Source: Shewanella sp. OPT22 (lineage in GTDB: Bacteria; Pseudomonadota; Gammaproteobacteria; Enterobacterales; Shewanellaceae). From it: a stretch of 64,000 nucleotides of DNA. The stretch covers positions 101,616 through 165,615 of the forward strand of contig NZ_PGVH01000007.1 of the NCBI RefSeq assembly GCF_004168585.1, written 5' to 3'. Made by a program: the position numbers and the translations under genes. The notes under the pieces were generated by a model, which was not told where the DNA came from, searched no databases, and was given only the letters and a program-made list of their open reading frames with translations. This document shows, in pieces, positions 1 to 9,100 of this stretch; position 1 is the stretch's first letter; each line of letters starts with the position of its first letter.

Positions 1-926
1 CAGATTCAGCTGACTTTGCTGAAGCTGATTTAGTTATCGCACCTTCAACAAGCCAAGTAAGAATGTTGAGTGTAAATGGAACCAATGGTGCAAGCATAAG
101 CTCAGCATCAACATCTGACGTTGGTGAAGAGATTTCAGTACTTCAGCCTGGTGAAAGTGCACTTCTAGAAGTCGTTCGCGACCCTAATACTCAAGGTGTT
201 TTAGTATTAACAGATACTGGTAACCTTGATGTTGAAGTAAACTATGACACGGTTTATACCAACATCATGATTAAAGAAGCTAGTTTTTCTGTTGATAAGG
301 GCACTGAAGCTGGTTCTGTTTTAGGCCAATTAGACGTTTATAGTGGCGATATTCAAGATGTCCCTGTGAGTGGTTTCAGTATTACAGAGAACAGTTCAGA
401 GCTCATTACTGTTAATGCTCAAGGACAATTGATTGCTACTCAAGCTATTGATCAATCAACTGCTGATGTAATGTTAAAAGTTAAAGCTATTGATGTGAAT
501 GGTGACGTTTCTGATAATGTAACCACTATCACTGTAGCAGTAAACAATACAGCACCAGTGATATCACTAGAAAATGTTTCAGCTCAAGAAAACTCTGAAG
601 TGACTGTTGCTGCAACTGTAGAAGATGCAGAAGAAGACAAGTTAACGTTAACTTGGGCACAAACTGGTGGTGAAGCTATTGAGTTTACCGAAAGTGAAGA
701 TCAACTCAGTGTATCGTTTACTGCTCCAGCTGGCTCAGGTGAATTTACTTTCAGCTTAACAGCAAGTGATGGCCGTGAAGAGGTAACTGAGTCTTCAACA
801 GTAACAGTAACTGTTACACCTGCTCCAGAGCCAACACCAGAACCAAAGAAGAAAAAATCGAGTGGTTCTCTAGGTTGGTTAGCACTTCTTCTTACTCCAG
901 TTGCGTTTTTACGTCGTCGTAAGTAG
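1..926 (+). CDS. C-terminal part of secreted protein with GlyGly-CTERM tail (5' cut by window)
   Basis: The reading frame is open from base 3, so this is the 3' end of a longer gene. What remains (about 307 residues) has a cadherin-like stretch around residues 95-185, a PKD/Ig-like stretch around 185-270 with the N-N-T-A-P-V-I boundary typical of such repeats, a Pro/Glu/Lys linker, and the tail SSGSLGWLALLLTP followed by RRRK. That tail fits the GlyGly-CTERM pattern: Gly/Ser-rich motif, hydrophobic helix, Arg cluster. Such tails are known to be cut by rhombosortase on type II secreted proteins. The missing N-terminus probably holds a catalytic domain, and a subtilase is one common partner, but that cannot be seen here. 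A terminator follows directly. Product identity is uncertain; the sorting tail is well supported. Confidence 0.7.
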   Translation, partial: DSADFAEADLVIAPSTSQVRMLSVNGTNGASISSASTSDVGEEISVLQPGESALLEVVRDPNTQGVLVLTDTGNLDVEVNYDTVYTNIMIKEASFSVDKGTEAGSVLGQLDVYSGDIQDVPVSGFSITENSSELITVNAQGQLIATQAIDQSTADVMLKVKAIDVNGDVSDNVTTITVAVNNTAPVISLENVSAQENSEVTVAATVEDAEEDKLTLTWAQTGGEAIEFTESEDQLSVSFTAPAGSGEFTFSLTASDGREEVTESSTVTVTVTPAPEPTPEPKKKKSSGSLGWLALLLTPVAFLRRRK

Positions 927-944
927 AAGTAATTAGTAAGTTCT

Positions 945-980
945 ACAAAAAAGCCTCACTGCACCGTGAGGCTTTTTTAT
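945..980 (+). terminator. Rho-independent terminator
   Basis: The arm AAAAGCCTCAC pairs with GTGAGGCTTTT around a short loop and is followed by a T-rich run. It lies about 20 bases after the stop codon of the first gene. Confidence 0.8.
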
Positions 981-1231
981 TTTTCATTTAACAACAAGCA
1001 TTTCAAAAACCGCAACTCAGTATTCAAATTTCATCTTTGTAATCAAAGAAAAGTCATTACAACTTCCAGCCTAACCAATTAGTCCTAGCTTTTTTTTAAC
1101 TAAAAAACACCTTACAACTAAATAATTGTTTATTTCTACACCATACAAGTGTTAAGTTTTTGTTGCCATAAGTTTAATAATTTATATAAATGGCTATTTA
1201 AGGGAAAATCATTCAGTTTTAGGGAATCACA

Positions 1232-4200
1232 ATGAAAACAAAACTCGCCATAGCAATAGCATCTTCGCTACTTACTGCTCCACTTTATGCAGGTGAATCA
1301 GCGAACATTTTAAAACCAGTGACACAGCAAGCTAGTTTTAAAGGTGTTGCCAGTTCACCTCAAACATTAAGTGGTATGAGCCACCAGTATGATTCAATAA
1401 CGAAAGAAATTACGTTCAAATGGGCTACCGTTAATCAAGCTAGCCCTAATCTGACTCCAGTATCCTTGGATAAAAGAACAGCATTTGCTTCTGATTTTTA
1501 TTTAAATCAGCTTGTCGGTGAATCGGTTACAAAACCGAACTCAACACTGTACCTTGCGCATATCCATGCACCAAAACATGGTTCAAAAATAGTTAAATAC
1601 AAGCAACAAGTTGGTGGAATCGAAGTCTTCAATAAAGAATTCAATATTCTTATGGACCAAGATCACAACTTAGTTGCTTCTTCTGGAACAGTAGTAAACA
1701 AAAACTCTTATTCAAAAGCAGCTGAAACTAAGCATGTTGGTGATGTTTTTGAACAACCAGAAGTTGCCATTTTATCTGCAGTAAAAAAACACGGTATTGA
1801 TAGCCAGTCACTAAGCCTTGAAAAAGTTAGCGCTGATAGCGATACATATCATAGCTATAGAGTTACCCAGTCAGACACTAAACATTTCTTAGTCGGAACT
1901 CCAAGAGCAAAGCCAGTTTATTTTGAAGTAAACGGTAACCTTGAACCATCTTACTATATTGAGCTTCAATCGAGTGAAATTGATTCTGTCGATTCCAAGT
2001 ACATGAGCTATGTGATTGGGAAGAATGGAAAAGTACTGTTTGAAAATAACTTAGTCAGCCATGCCGGTGAGTATAACTATAGAGCTTATATTTCTGAAGA
2101 CGGCACTCCTTGGGACAGCCCTCACGGAAACGTTATTCCAGCAGCTGCAGATAGTAAATCAACAGATTATATTTCTGCTTCTTACCTTGAAGCTCCAATG
2201 GTTGCTCTTAAGAATGCAGGGATTTCAACAGATGATCCTTGGCTAGAGGAAGATGCTGAGGAAGCGAATGGTAACAATGTTCATGCTTATGCAGACTTAG
2301 TTGCACCTGACGGTTTTACTACTGGGGACTTAAAAGCTGAAGTTAATGGAGATGCTACATTTGATTATCCATATAATCCTGAAAGTGCCGAATATTCTGT
2401 TGAAAACCGTAAAGCTGCGATCGTCAACTTATTCTTAGTTAACAACTTTTTGCATGACGATTATTATGCTCACGGTTTTGATGAAGCTTCTGGAAACGCA
2501 CAGTTATCGAACTATGATAGAGGTGGTGTGGAAGGTGATCCTCTACGCGTTGAAGTACAAGATAATTCAGGTTTTAACAATGCAAACATGTCTACTCCAG
2601 CCGATGGTGCATCGCCTAGAATGCAAATGTATTTGTGGGATAAGCCAACTCTAAACGGTACAGATTTCGGTGCATCAATCGTAACGGGAGATGACTCTAC
2701 GTTTCTTGAATCCACTGTATTATCTGCTTTAGGTCCTGTCCACTACGATGAGGTCAAAGGTAAAATTGTTAGATTGATGGACACTGTCGTCGATGGAAAT
2801 ACAAATAAAGACGGTTGTGATGTCGTAACAAATGCTGAAACACTCGAAGGAAATATTGCTCTTATCGATCGCGGAGCATGTTCTTTTATTGATAAAATCT
2901 TAAATGCTCAAAATGCTGGCGCTATAGGTGTGATTGTCGCAAATAACGCTGATGGTAGTGCAATTAGAATGGGAGGAGACGATCCTAAACTAGAAATCCA
3001 AATCCCAAATATCATGATCTCAAAAGCGGAAGGTATGGAGCTTGATCAAGCCATATCTGCTGGTGATGTAACGATTTCAATGTTCAGTAATAAAACTCCT
3101 CGCGGGTTTAAAGCAAGCTCATGGGATAACGGTATTGTTGCCCACGAATGGGGACATTACATAAGTAACCGTCTTGTCGGTAACGGTTCAGGCTTAGTCA
3201 ATAACCAAGGCCGCTCGATGGGCGAAGGTTGGGGTGACTTCCATGCATTATTGTTACTTGCAGAAGAAGATGATGCGATGATGGCAGGTAATGATAAGTA
3301 CCAAACTGCATACAGCGCCACTTCATATGTTGCAAACTTCCAAACAGGTATTCGTCGCCTTCCATATTCAACAGATACTGAGGTTAACAACTTTACTTTT
3401 GCAGAAATATCTAATAATGCACAAGTTCATGCTTCAGGAACGGTTTGGGCTACAATGCTTTGGGATGCTTATGTAGGCCTGATTAATGATGAACGCCATA
3501 CATTCGCTGAAGCACAAAGCTTAATGAAAACCTATATTGTGTCTGGGTATAAAATGACCCCGATAGCTCCAACATTTACTGAAGCTCGTGATGCAATTCT
3601 AGCGGTCGCTTATGCTAATGATCCTGAAGATTACACAGTAATTTTAAAAGCATTCGCTGCAAGAGGCCTAGGTTTAGGTGCTGTTTCACCAGAACGCTTC
3701 TCTAATGACCATGCTGGAGCTGTGGAATCGTATGACACTGAACTCGCTGCATTTAATGTTAAATCACATGCTCTAAATGCTAACTATGAAGGTTTAACAG
3801 TTGGTTACTGCTCTAACGATAACATAATGGATAAAGGTGAAACTGGCACGGTTAGTTTTACTATTAAGAATACTGGTAATCTAGATATTGAAAATATCCA
3901 AGCTAAAGTAAAAGTCACTAGTGAGCACGATGTAACATTCGCAAACGCAGGAGCAGTTACATTCAGCACGCTAAGTGGCGCTTTCTCTGAAATTACAAGT
4001 GATCCTATTGAGTTCTCATTAGACGAATCAGGTGTTGGAGAAGTACTTGAGCTTGAACTGAGCTTCATGGATGAAGAAGGAAGTGAAGTGATCCTTCCAA
4101 CTGATTATTCATTTAGTACTCTAGTCAACATGGATTTCGAAGATCAAACAACTGATGACAGTACTGCACACTCAAACATGGAAGATTGGTCCTTATTTGT

Positions 4201-5191
4201 AGATTGGCAACAACACGTAATGCATGGCGGTGAACCAGCATTAGTGACTCAGCAGTATGACAACGGTCCAAATATTGATTTCTTCGAGACCTTCGGTTTC
4301 GACCTTGGTGATCAAGTCATGGTTCTAGATAATAATGACTTCCAATCTGATGTAGCTGTCGAAACCAGAGAATTTACCGTTGGTTTCGAAGGAGATTTTG
4401 AGGTTAATTTCTGGCACTTCTATGCTATCGAGCAAGATTGGGATGGTGGTGTTGTTGAAATCAGTGTCAACGGTTCTGATTGGGTAGACGTAACCGAAGT
4501 CGGCGGCAGTTTTGATATTGGATATGACGGGCCGGTTACAACTCAAGATGTGCAAGCACTTTCAGAAAGACCTGTTTTCCATGGCAGAAATAATACAAAT
4601 GGTACTGTGGGCAATAATGAAAGCATTAATTTTGGCACAGGATTAAATGGCAGTAATGTTAAGCTCAGATTCCGTATTGCTTCCGATGCAGTGTTCAGTG
4701 ATTTAGGTTGGTGGATTGACAATGTAAGCCTAACAAACGTAATGACTCCTGTTTTCAATAATATGATTGCTGGCGATGCTATGGCTTGTGATAACCGTTT
4801 ACCAAACGTAACGATTGCAGCGAGTGGTACTGATGTTAAAGAAGGTGATGTTGTAACTCTCACTGCAACAGCAGTTGATGCAAATGCTGGCGATGAACTT
4901 TCATACTCTTGGAAGCAGACGGTTGGAAACGAAGCTGCACTTTCATCTACTGACGGTGCAGAGGTTAGCTTCACCGCTCCAGAAGTAAGCAGTAGCGTTC
5001 AAGAGCTCACATTTGAACTCACTGTAAATGATGGAACAGGTGATGTTGTTCAAACTGTAGAAGTAAAAGTTAGAGACATTCCTGAAGCTGCACCAGAGCA
5101 AGAAACCAAGAAGAAAAAGTCTAGCGGTTCTCTTGGTTGGTTGGCACTCGTGCTTACTCCATTTGCAGTATTGAGACGCCGTAGAAAATAA
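1232..5191 (+). CDS. Secreted M36 (fungalysin-type) metalloprotease with PA domain and GlyGly-CTERM
   Basis: Predicted 1319-residue extracellular zinc protease. Signal peptide: MKTKLAIAIASSLLTAPLYA, cleavage after AYA-like LYA. A fungalysin/thermolysin propeptide-like region lies near residues 105-150 (Y-x-Q-x-x-G-G-I-E-V-F). A PA (protease-associated) insert lies near 505-620. The zinc site is HEWGH at 638-642 and the third ligand is probably Glu665 in GEGWGD, matching the fungalysin GEGW motif. The C-terminal part holds Ig/PKD-like modules (about 1190-1285) and a GlyGly-CTERM tail (SSGSLGWLALVL, then RRRRK). This architecture matches the rhombosortase-dependent M36 peptidases of Shewanella. 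The start is supported by AGGGAA about 8 bases upstream. It is flanked by terminators, so it is probably monocistronic. The likely role is degradation of extracellular protein. Confidence 0.9.
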   Translation: MKTKLAIAIASSLLTAPLYAGESANILKPVTQQASFKGVASSPQTLSGMSHQYDSITKEITFKWATVNQASPNLTPVSLDKRTAFASDFYLNQLVGESVTKPNSTLYLAHIHAPKHGSKIVKYKQQVGGIEVFNKEFNILMDQDHNLVASSGTVVNKNSYSKAAETKHVGDVFEQPEVAILSAVKKHGIDSQSLSLEKVSADSDTYHSYRVTQSDTKHFLVGTPRAKPVYFEVNGNLEPSYYIELQSSEIDSVDSKYMSYVIGKNGKVLFENNLVSHAGEYNYRAYISEDGTPWDSPHGNVIPAAADSKSTDYISASYLEAPMVALKNAGISTDDPWLEEDAEEANGNNVHAYADLVAPDGFTTGDLKAEVNGDATFDYPYNPESAEYSVENRKAAIVNLFLVNNFLHDDYYAHGFDEASGNAQLSNYDRGGVEGDPLRVEVQDNSGFNNANMSTPADGASPRMQMYLWDKPTLNGTDFGASIVTGDDSTFLESTVLSALGPVHYDEVKGKIVRLMDTVVDGNTNKDGCDVVTNAETLEGNIALIDRGACSFIDKILNAQNAGAIGVIVANNADGSAIRMGGDDPKLEIQIPNIMISKAEGMELDQAISAGDVTISMFSNKTPRGFKASSWDNGIVAHEWGHYISNRLVGNGSGLVNNQGRSMGEGWGDFHALLLLAEEDDAMMAGNDKYQTAYSATSYVANFQTGIRRLPYSTDTEVNNFTFAEISNNAQVHASGTVWATMLWDAYVGLINDERHTFAEAQSLMKTYIVSGYKMTPIAPTFTEARDAILAVAYANDPEDYTVILKAFAARGLGLGAVSPERFSNDHAGAVESYDTELAAFNVKSHALNANYEGLTVGYCSNDNIMDKGETGTVSFTIKNTGNLDIENIQAKVKVTSEHDVTFANAGAVTFSTLSGAFSEITSDPIEFSLDESGVGEVLELELSFMDEEGSEVILPTDYSFSTLVNMDFEDQTTDDSTAHSNMEDWSLFVDWQQHVMHGGEPALVTQQYDNGPNIDFFETFGFDLGDQVMVLDNNDFQSDVAVETREFTVGFEGDFEVNFWHFYAIEQDWDGGVVEISVNGSDWVDVTEVGGSFDIGYDGPVTTQDVQALSERPVFHGRNNTNGTVGNNESINFGTGLNGSNVKLRFRIASDAVFSDLGWWIDNVSLTNVMTPVFNNMIAGDAMACDNRLPNVTIAASGTDVKEGDVVTLTATAVDANAGDELSYSWKQTVGNEAALSSTDGAEVSFTAPEVSSSVQELTFELTVNDGTGDVVQTVEVKVRDIPEAAPEQETKKKKSSGSLGWLALVLTPFAVLRRRRK

Positions 5192-5212
5192 GTCGAACTC
5201 TTGTAATATGAG

Positions 5213-5247
5213 CTAAAAAAAGCCGGTAATTATGCCGGCTTTTTTAT
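5213..5247 (+). terminator. Rho-independent terminator
   Basis: AAAAAAAGCCGG pairs with CCGGCTTTTTTT across a TAATTAT loop. It is placed to end the M36 protease transcript and, being symmetric, possibly also the minus-strand gene that ends at 5257. Confidence 0.85.
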
Positions 5248-5256
5248 AACACTTTT

Positions 5257-5724
5257 TCACATTGTAACTTCTGGTTTTGCTATGGGCTCGTATATAAGAG
5301 ATATTTCAATCAAAGAAATTAACGGACTTTTTTCTAACTTTTTGTACTCAGAGTATAAGTCTTCGCCTTTCATATAATTTAAGCGCCAAGTATTTTTAGT
5401 GACTCGCTCTATTTGTTGCCCAAAGCTTTTTAACTCTTCAATGCTGGCATTTGAGACAAATACAATATCGCCTTTTACTCTGCAATATTCTTTGGTTGAA
5501 AGGTCGAATAATCTTACTCCTTGCATTAATTTCTGAGACTCAGAAGTAAAGATTGAACGATTCATACGGAAAGTAAAACCGCTCTTATCTGGGGCTGACT
5601 TCTTTGAGGAAGCTAATGAATGCTCACTCTTTTTAAATTGAGTTTTAGGCTTCATTTCAGTTTCAGAATTACACCCAATTACCATCACAACGAATAAACT
5701 CAATATGGGTAAATTTAACTTCAT
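5257..5724 (-). CDS. Small putative lipoprotein of unknown function
   Basis: Predicted 155 residues. The N-terminus MKLNLPILSLFVVMVIGC is a lipoprotein signal with a lipobox-like V-I-G-C and Cys18 as the likely lipidated residue. A Lys/Ser-rich linker (about 20-50) follows, then a globular part without a motif I recognise, ending in several short hydrophobic strands. It stands alone on the minus strand, with the M36 protease terminator downstream and a long non-coding stretch upstream. Function is not assigned; the lipoprotein call is fairly firm. Confidence 0.65.
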   Translation of the reverse strand: MKLNLPILSLFVVMVIGCNSETEMKPKTQFKKSEHSLASSKKSAPDKSGFTFRMNRSIFTSESQKLMQGVRLFDLSTKEYCRVKGDIVFVSNASIEELKSFGQQIERVTKNTWRLNYMKGEDLYSEYKKLEKSPLISLIEISLIYEPIAKPEVTM

Positions 5725-5820
5725 ATCAATCCTTAATGTTCAAAAAAATGTATGTAAATAAAACTTGTGATGCTTTATTTAACAACTAGTCTCCCTGCCG
5801 ATTTAACCTAAAATTCTCAG

Positions 5821-5975
5821 TTGGATACGTTCTCAGGCGCAGAAAAAATTGTTAGTAGCAAGACAGAACATTTGCAAGCAGTTGTTCTATTTGCAAATGT
5901 TTTAACGCAGCAAACGATAATTTTAGCCAGCTTGTGAGCGTAGAGCTATTCACCCAATAGGTGATAGCATTAAAT
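5821..5975. repeat. Degenerate palindromic interspersed repeat
   Basis: The gene-free stretch 5725-6160 holds this palindrome-rich segment. A perfect 10-bp inverted pair, ACATTTGCAA at 5868-5877 and TTGCAAATGT at 5891-5900, sits inside a looser outer pair, AAAATT(GTT) near 5845 and (CGATA)ATTTT near 5915-5923. The block 'acgcagcaaacgataattttagccagc' and 'gagctattcacccaatag' have the feel of dispersed repeats in marine gammaproteobacteria. It shares a GCAAGRCAGA...ACGCAGC order with the element at 16465. Calling it a repeat relic is inference from one copy. Confidence 0.4.
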
Positions 5976-6103
5976 TAGATTATTTGCTTACACTCATAAG
6001 CTTAAAAAGTAATTTAGCGTTCAATTGAGTTTTTAGGTTTAAGTTAATCTATTGAACTCTATGTAATTTTACAAGACATTAGACATTGTTTCTGTCCTAA
6101 AAT

Positions 6104-6137
6104 AAAAAAGGCAACTATTTATAACAATAGCTGCCTA
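6104..6137 (-). terminator. Terminator after yadH
   Basis: Read on the minus strand, AGGCAGCTAT pairs with ATAGTTGCCT (one G-T pair) and is followed by TTTTTTATTTT. It lies just after the yadH stop. Confidence 0.75.
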
Positions 6138-6160
6138 CGAAGTTGCCTCATTTGAAGTGA

Positions 6161-6931
6161 CTAACTTCTTAATCCAATTCCTCTAGAAATCAGATAATAA
6201 GCCAGCGTAAATAGACCAATACAGAAGCCAACAGTTACCCCGATTGAGATGGTAACACTAATATCTGAATAGCCTAAAAAACCATAACGGAAAGCATTAA
6301 TCATATAAACAATAGGGTTGACTTGAGCGACATCCTTCCAGAAAGAAGGGAGTAGTGATAATGAATAGAACACCCCACCAAGATAAGTAAGCGGTGTTAA
6401 TACGAAAGTTGGAATAATACTGATGTCATCGTAACTTTTTGCAAAAACGGCATTAACTAAACCACCTAATGAAAACAAAATTGATGTCAATAACACAGTC
6501 AACACAACAATTGGAATTGAATACAGTTTTATATCAACAAAAAACAGAGCAACAGCAGTCACAATACAGCCCACCATTAAGCCACGAGCGACACCACCAC
6601 CGACATAACCAGCAATCATCACATAGTGCGGTACTGGCGCCACCATGATTTCTTCAAGGTTTCTCTGAAACTTAGCACTATAGAAAGAACTCGCTACATT
6701 TGAAAATGAGCTAGTAATCACTGACATCATAATCAAACCTGGAGCAATGAACTCCATGTAACTGAAGCCTTCCATACTACCTATTCGGCTACCGACTAAA
6801 CTACCAAATATAAGAAAATACAAGGTCATAGTGATCGCTGGAGGCACTACAGTCTGTACCCAAATACGAGTAAAACGGTTAATCTCTTTCGTTACAATGC
6901 TTTTGAAAGCAACCCAATATAACTCTCTCAC
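6161..6931 (-). CDS. yadH: ABC-2 type transporter permease YadH
   Basis: A 256-residue inner-membrane permease, the same length as E. coli YadH and similar along its whole length: LYWVAFKSI at the start, RIWVQTVVPP, GFSYMEFIAPGLIMMSVIT, APVPHYVMIAGYVGGGVARG, FVLTPLTYLGGVFYSL, and the end RGIGLRS. About six membrane helices are visible. The start is GTG; its GTGA overlaps the yadG stop by 4 bases, so the two are translationally coupled. It should form an exporter with the upstream ATPase. The substrate is unknown in E. coli as well. Confidence 0.92.
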   Translation of the reverse strand: MRELYWVAFKSIVTKEINRFTRIWVQTVVPPAITMTLYFLIFGSLVGSRIGSMEGFSYMEFIAPGLIMMSVITSSFSNVASSFYSAKFQRNLEEIMVAPVPHYVMIAGYVGGGVARGLMVGCIVTAVALFFVDIKLYSIPIVVLTVLLTSILFSLGGLVNAVFAKSYDDISIIPTFVLTPLTYLGGVFYSLSLLPSFWKDVAQVNPIVYMINAFRYGFLGYSDISVTISIGVTVGFCIGLFTLAYYLISRGIGLRS

Positions 6932-7854
6932 TTGTTGCCCTCCACTAAACTCACAAACAATTCTTCTAAACGATTGGCCTTATTTCGCATTGAACTTACT
7001 TTGATCTTTTGTTCTGAAATTGCGACAAATAGCTCATTGATACATTGGCTGTTATCAACGTCAACTTCGAGTGTGTGTTCATCAACTAAACGACACGGAA
7101 AATCATTAAATGCAGGTGCTTGCACTAGCTCATCATCAATATCTAGAATAAAGGTTTCCATGTGTAGCTTGCTCAGAAGTTTTTTCATACTGGTACATTC
7201 AACAAGCTCACCTTGATCAATAATACCGATGTTTTTACACAGCATTTCCGCTTCTTCTAAATAGTGCGTTGTAAGGATAATCGTTACCCCTTCTTGTTCA
7301 TTGATCCGAGTTAAAAACTCCCACATTGAACGACGAAGCTCGATATCAACTCCTGCTGTTGGCTCATCTAAAATAAGTAACTTTGGTTGATGAATCAGCG
7401 CCCTTGCTATCATTAAGCGACGTTTCATACCACCAGAAAGTTCACGAGCTCGGCTGTTACGCTTTCCCCAAAGGTCTAACTGAGACAAGTACGTTTCTGC
7501 ACGTTCCAAAGCAACTTTACGAGGTACGCCATAGTAACCGGCTTGATTTATCACAATTTGAAGTACTGTCTCAAATTGATTGAAGTTAAATTCTTGAGGA
7601 ACTAAACCTAAAGATAACTTAGCTCGCTCCAACTCCTTATCAATATCAAAACCAAAAATACTGACTTGCCCTTCTGTCTTTTGGACCAACGAGCTGACAA
7701 TACCAATAGTGGTGGATTTACCTGCGCCATTCGGCCCAAGTAGTGCAAAAAAATCCCCACTTTCTACGGTTAAATCTATGCCTTTTACAGCTTGAACGCC
7801 GCCCTTATAGGTCTTTTTAAGGCTGTTAATTTCCAATGCAATGGGTTGCTTCAA
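6928..7854 (-). CDS. yadG: ABC transporter ATP-binding protein YadG
   Basis: ATPase partner of YadH. Walker A is GPNGAGKST, the Q-loop region reads LVPQEFNF, the signature is LSGGMKRR, Walker B is LLILDEPTAGVD, and the switch His is in ILTTHYLEEAE. I place the start at the TTG at 7854, which gives 308 residues as in E. coli YadG and has GGAGA eight bases upstream. An in-frame TTG six codons earlier (7872) falls inside the hpt terminator and lacks a ribosome site. The last codons overlap the yadH start by 4 bases. The family is well known structurally but its substrate is undefined. Confidence 0.92.
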   Translation of the reverse strand: MKQPIALEINSLKKTYKGGVQAVKGIDLTVESGDFFALLGPNGAGKSTTIGIVSSLVQKTEGQVSIFGFDIDKELERAKLSLGLVPQEFNFNQFETVLQIVINQAGYYGVPRKVALERAETYLSQLDLWGKRNSRARELSGGMKRRLMIARALIHQPKLLILDEPTAGVDIELRRSMWEFLTRINEQEGVTIILTTHYLEEAEMLCKNIGIIDQGELVECTSMKKLLSKLHMETFILDIDDELVQAPAFNDFPCRLVDEHTLEVDVDNSQCINELFVAISEQKIKVSSMRNKANRLEELFVSLVEGNK

Positions 7855-7869
7855 GCTATCATTCTCCGA

Positions 7870-7897
7870 CAAAAAAGCCTCGGATAATCCAAGGCCT
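7870..7897 (-). terminator. Terminator after hpt
   Basis: On the minus strand, GCCTTGGAT pairs with ATCCGAGGC and is followed by TTTTTTG. It separates hpt from yadG and overlaps the extreme upstream edge of the yadG frame. Confidence 0.75.
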
Positions 7898-7918
7898 GAT
7901 AGAAATCAAAAGAGTAAA

Positions 7919-8449
7919 TTATTCTAAAGGTATTACTTTAGCAATATACGGTAAATTTCTGTATTGTTCTGCGTAATCGATCCCGTACCCAACAATAAAC
8001 TCATCAGGAATACTCTGGCCAATAAAGTCAACTTTTACGTCAACCTCTCTGCGTGATGGCTTATCAAGTAAAGTGCAAATTGCGAGACTTTTTGGATCTC
8101 TAAGCAACAATACATCTCGTACTTTATTCAGTGTATTACCCGAATCAATAAGATCTTCCACAATCAACACATCACGACCAGCAATGTCAGAATGTAAGTC
8201 TTTCAAGATTTTTACATCACGAGTGCTTTTCATGCCACTGCCATAGCTTGAAACTTCCATAAAGTCGATTTCAACATGGCCTTTAATTTTACGGCACAAA
8301 TCAGCCATAAATACGGCTGAACCTTTAAGTAACCCCACCATTAATAAACGCTTATGCTCTTTATAATGTTCGTTGATGTTATCCGCCAGCTCATTCAGCA
8401 TTTTCTCAATTTCGGCTTCAGGAATCATCACTTCTATCGTGTGTTTCAT
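7919..8449 (-). CDS. hpt: Hypoxanthine phosphoribosyltransferase
   Basis: Purine salvage enzyme that makes IMP/GMP from hypoxanthine/guanine and PRPP in the cytoplasm. The PRPP-binding loop is [13 protein letters not shown], preceded by the flexible loop region [19 protein letters not shown]. The C-terminal [12 protein letters not shown] motif is typical. I choose the ATG at 8449 (176 residues, [10 protein letters not shown]), which has AAGAGA as ribosome site. A TTG eight codons earlier abuts ubiX and is unlikely. It follows ubiX by 24 bases. Confidence 0.95.
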   Translation of the reverse strand: MKHTIEVMIPEAEIEKMLNELADNINEHYKEHKRLLMVGLLKGSAVFMADLCRKIKGHVEIDFMEVSSYGSGMKSTRDVKILKDLHSDIAGRDVLIVEDLIDSGNTLNKVRDVLLLRDPKSLAICTLLDKPSRREVDVKVDFIGQSIPDEFIVGYGIDYAEQYRNLPYIAKVIPLE

Positions 8450-8473
8450 AAAAATCTCTTGTAGTAGGTACAA

Positions 8474-9100
8474 TCAGGTTGGGTCATAACCCCAGCGCTT
8501 AGTTAACGTGTGCTCAACATTCAAATGATCGAGAATGCGAGCGACGAGGAAGTCTACCAGATCTGAGATCGATTTGGGATCATGATAAAACCCAGGTGCG
8601 GCTGGTAAAATTGTGGCTCCGTTTTTACTTAGCGAAAGCATGTGCTCTAAATGAATCGTGCTAAAAGGTGTCTCACGGGGAACAAGCAACAACTGCCCTC
8701 TCTCTTTTAATACCACATCTGCAGCACGCTCTAGCAAGCTGTTACTCATTCCGGTGGCAACTGCAGCCAATGTTCCAGTTGAACAAGGACAAATCACCAT
8801 TTGCTTAGGTGCGGCACTTCCCGAAGCTGGCGGAGAAAACCAATCTTCTTTGCCTAAAACAACGAGCTCACCTTTTTGACTGTCAAAGTACTGATTAAGT
8901 TGTTGTTGTGACTTATCAGGGCTTCCACTAAGTTTGATGTTCTCTTCAGTCGCTAATACCACTCTAGCCGCACTGCTGATCATCAAAAAAACTCGAAAAT
9001 CAGCTTGCAAAAGACACTGCACTAATTTCAAACCATAAGGTGCACCTGAAGCTCCAGTCCATGCAATACTAATATTCTTTCGATTATCTTGTTGTTTCAT
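8474..9100 (-). CDS. ubiX: Flavin prenyltransferase UbiX
   Basis: A 208-residue enzyme that prenylates FMN to make prenyl-FMN, the cofactor of the decarboxylase UbiD in ubiquinone synthesis. Hallmarks: [10 protein letters not shown] near the N-terminus (FMN-binding Gly/Ser-rich loop), [29 protein letters not shown] and [18 protein letters not shown]. The start ATG overlaps the mpl stop by 4 bases, indicating co-transcription with mpl. Confidence 0.95.
   Translation of the reverse strand: MKQQDNRKNISIAWTGASGAPYGLKLVQCLLQADFRVFLMISSAARVVLATEENIKLSGSPDKSQQQLNQYFDSQKGELVVLGKEDWFSPPASGSAAPKQMVICPCSTGTLAAVATGMSNSLLERAADVVLKERGQLLLVPRETPFSTIHLEHMLSLSKNGATILPAAPGFYHDPKSISDLVDFLVARILDHLNVEHTLTKRWGYDPT

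Noticed and set aside
4543..4974. Minus-strand 143-codon frame inside the M36 protease gene
   Set aside because: Antisense to a well-supported gene with domain-level matches; no ribosome site or family, so a shadow frame.
7854..7872. TTG start at 7872 for yadG
   Set aside because: It lies in the hpt terminator and lacks a ribosome site, and the TTG at 7854 gives the E. coli length and has GGAGA.
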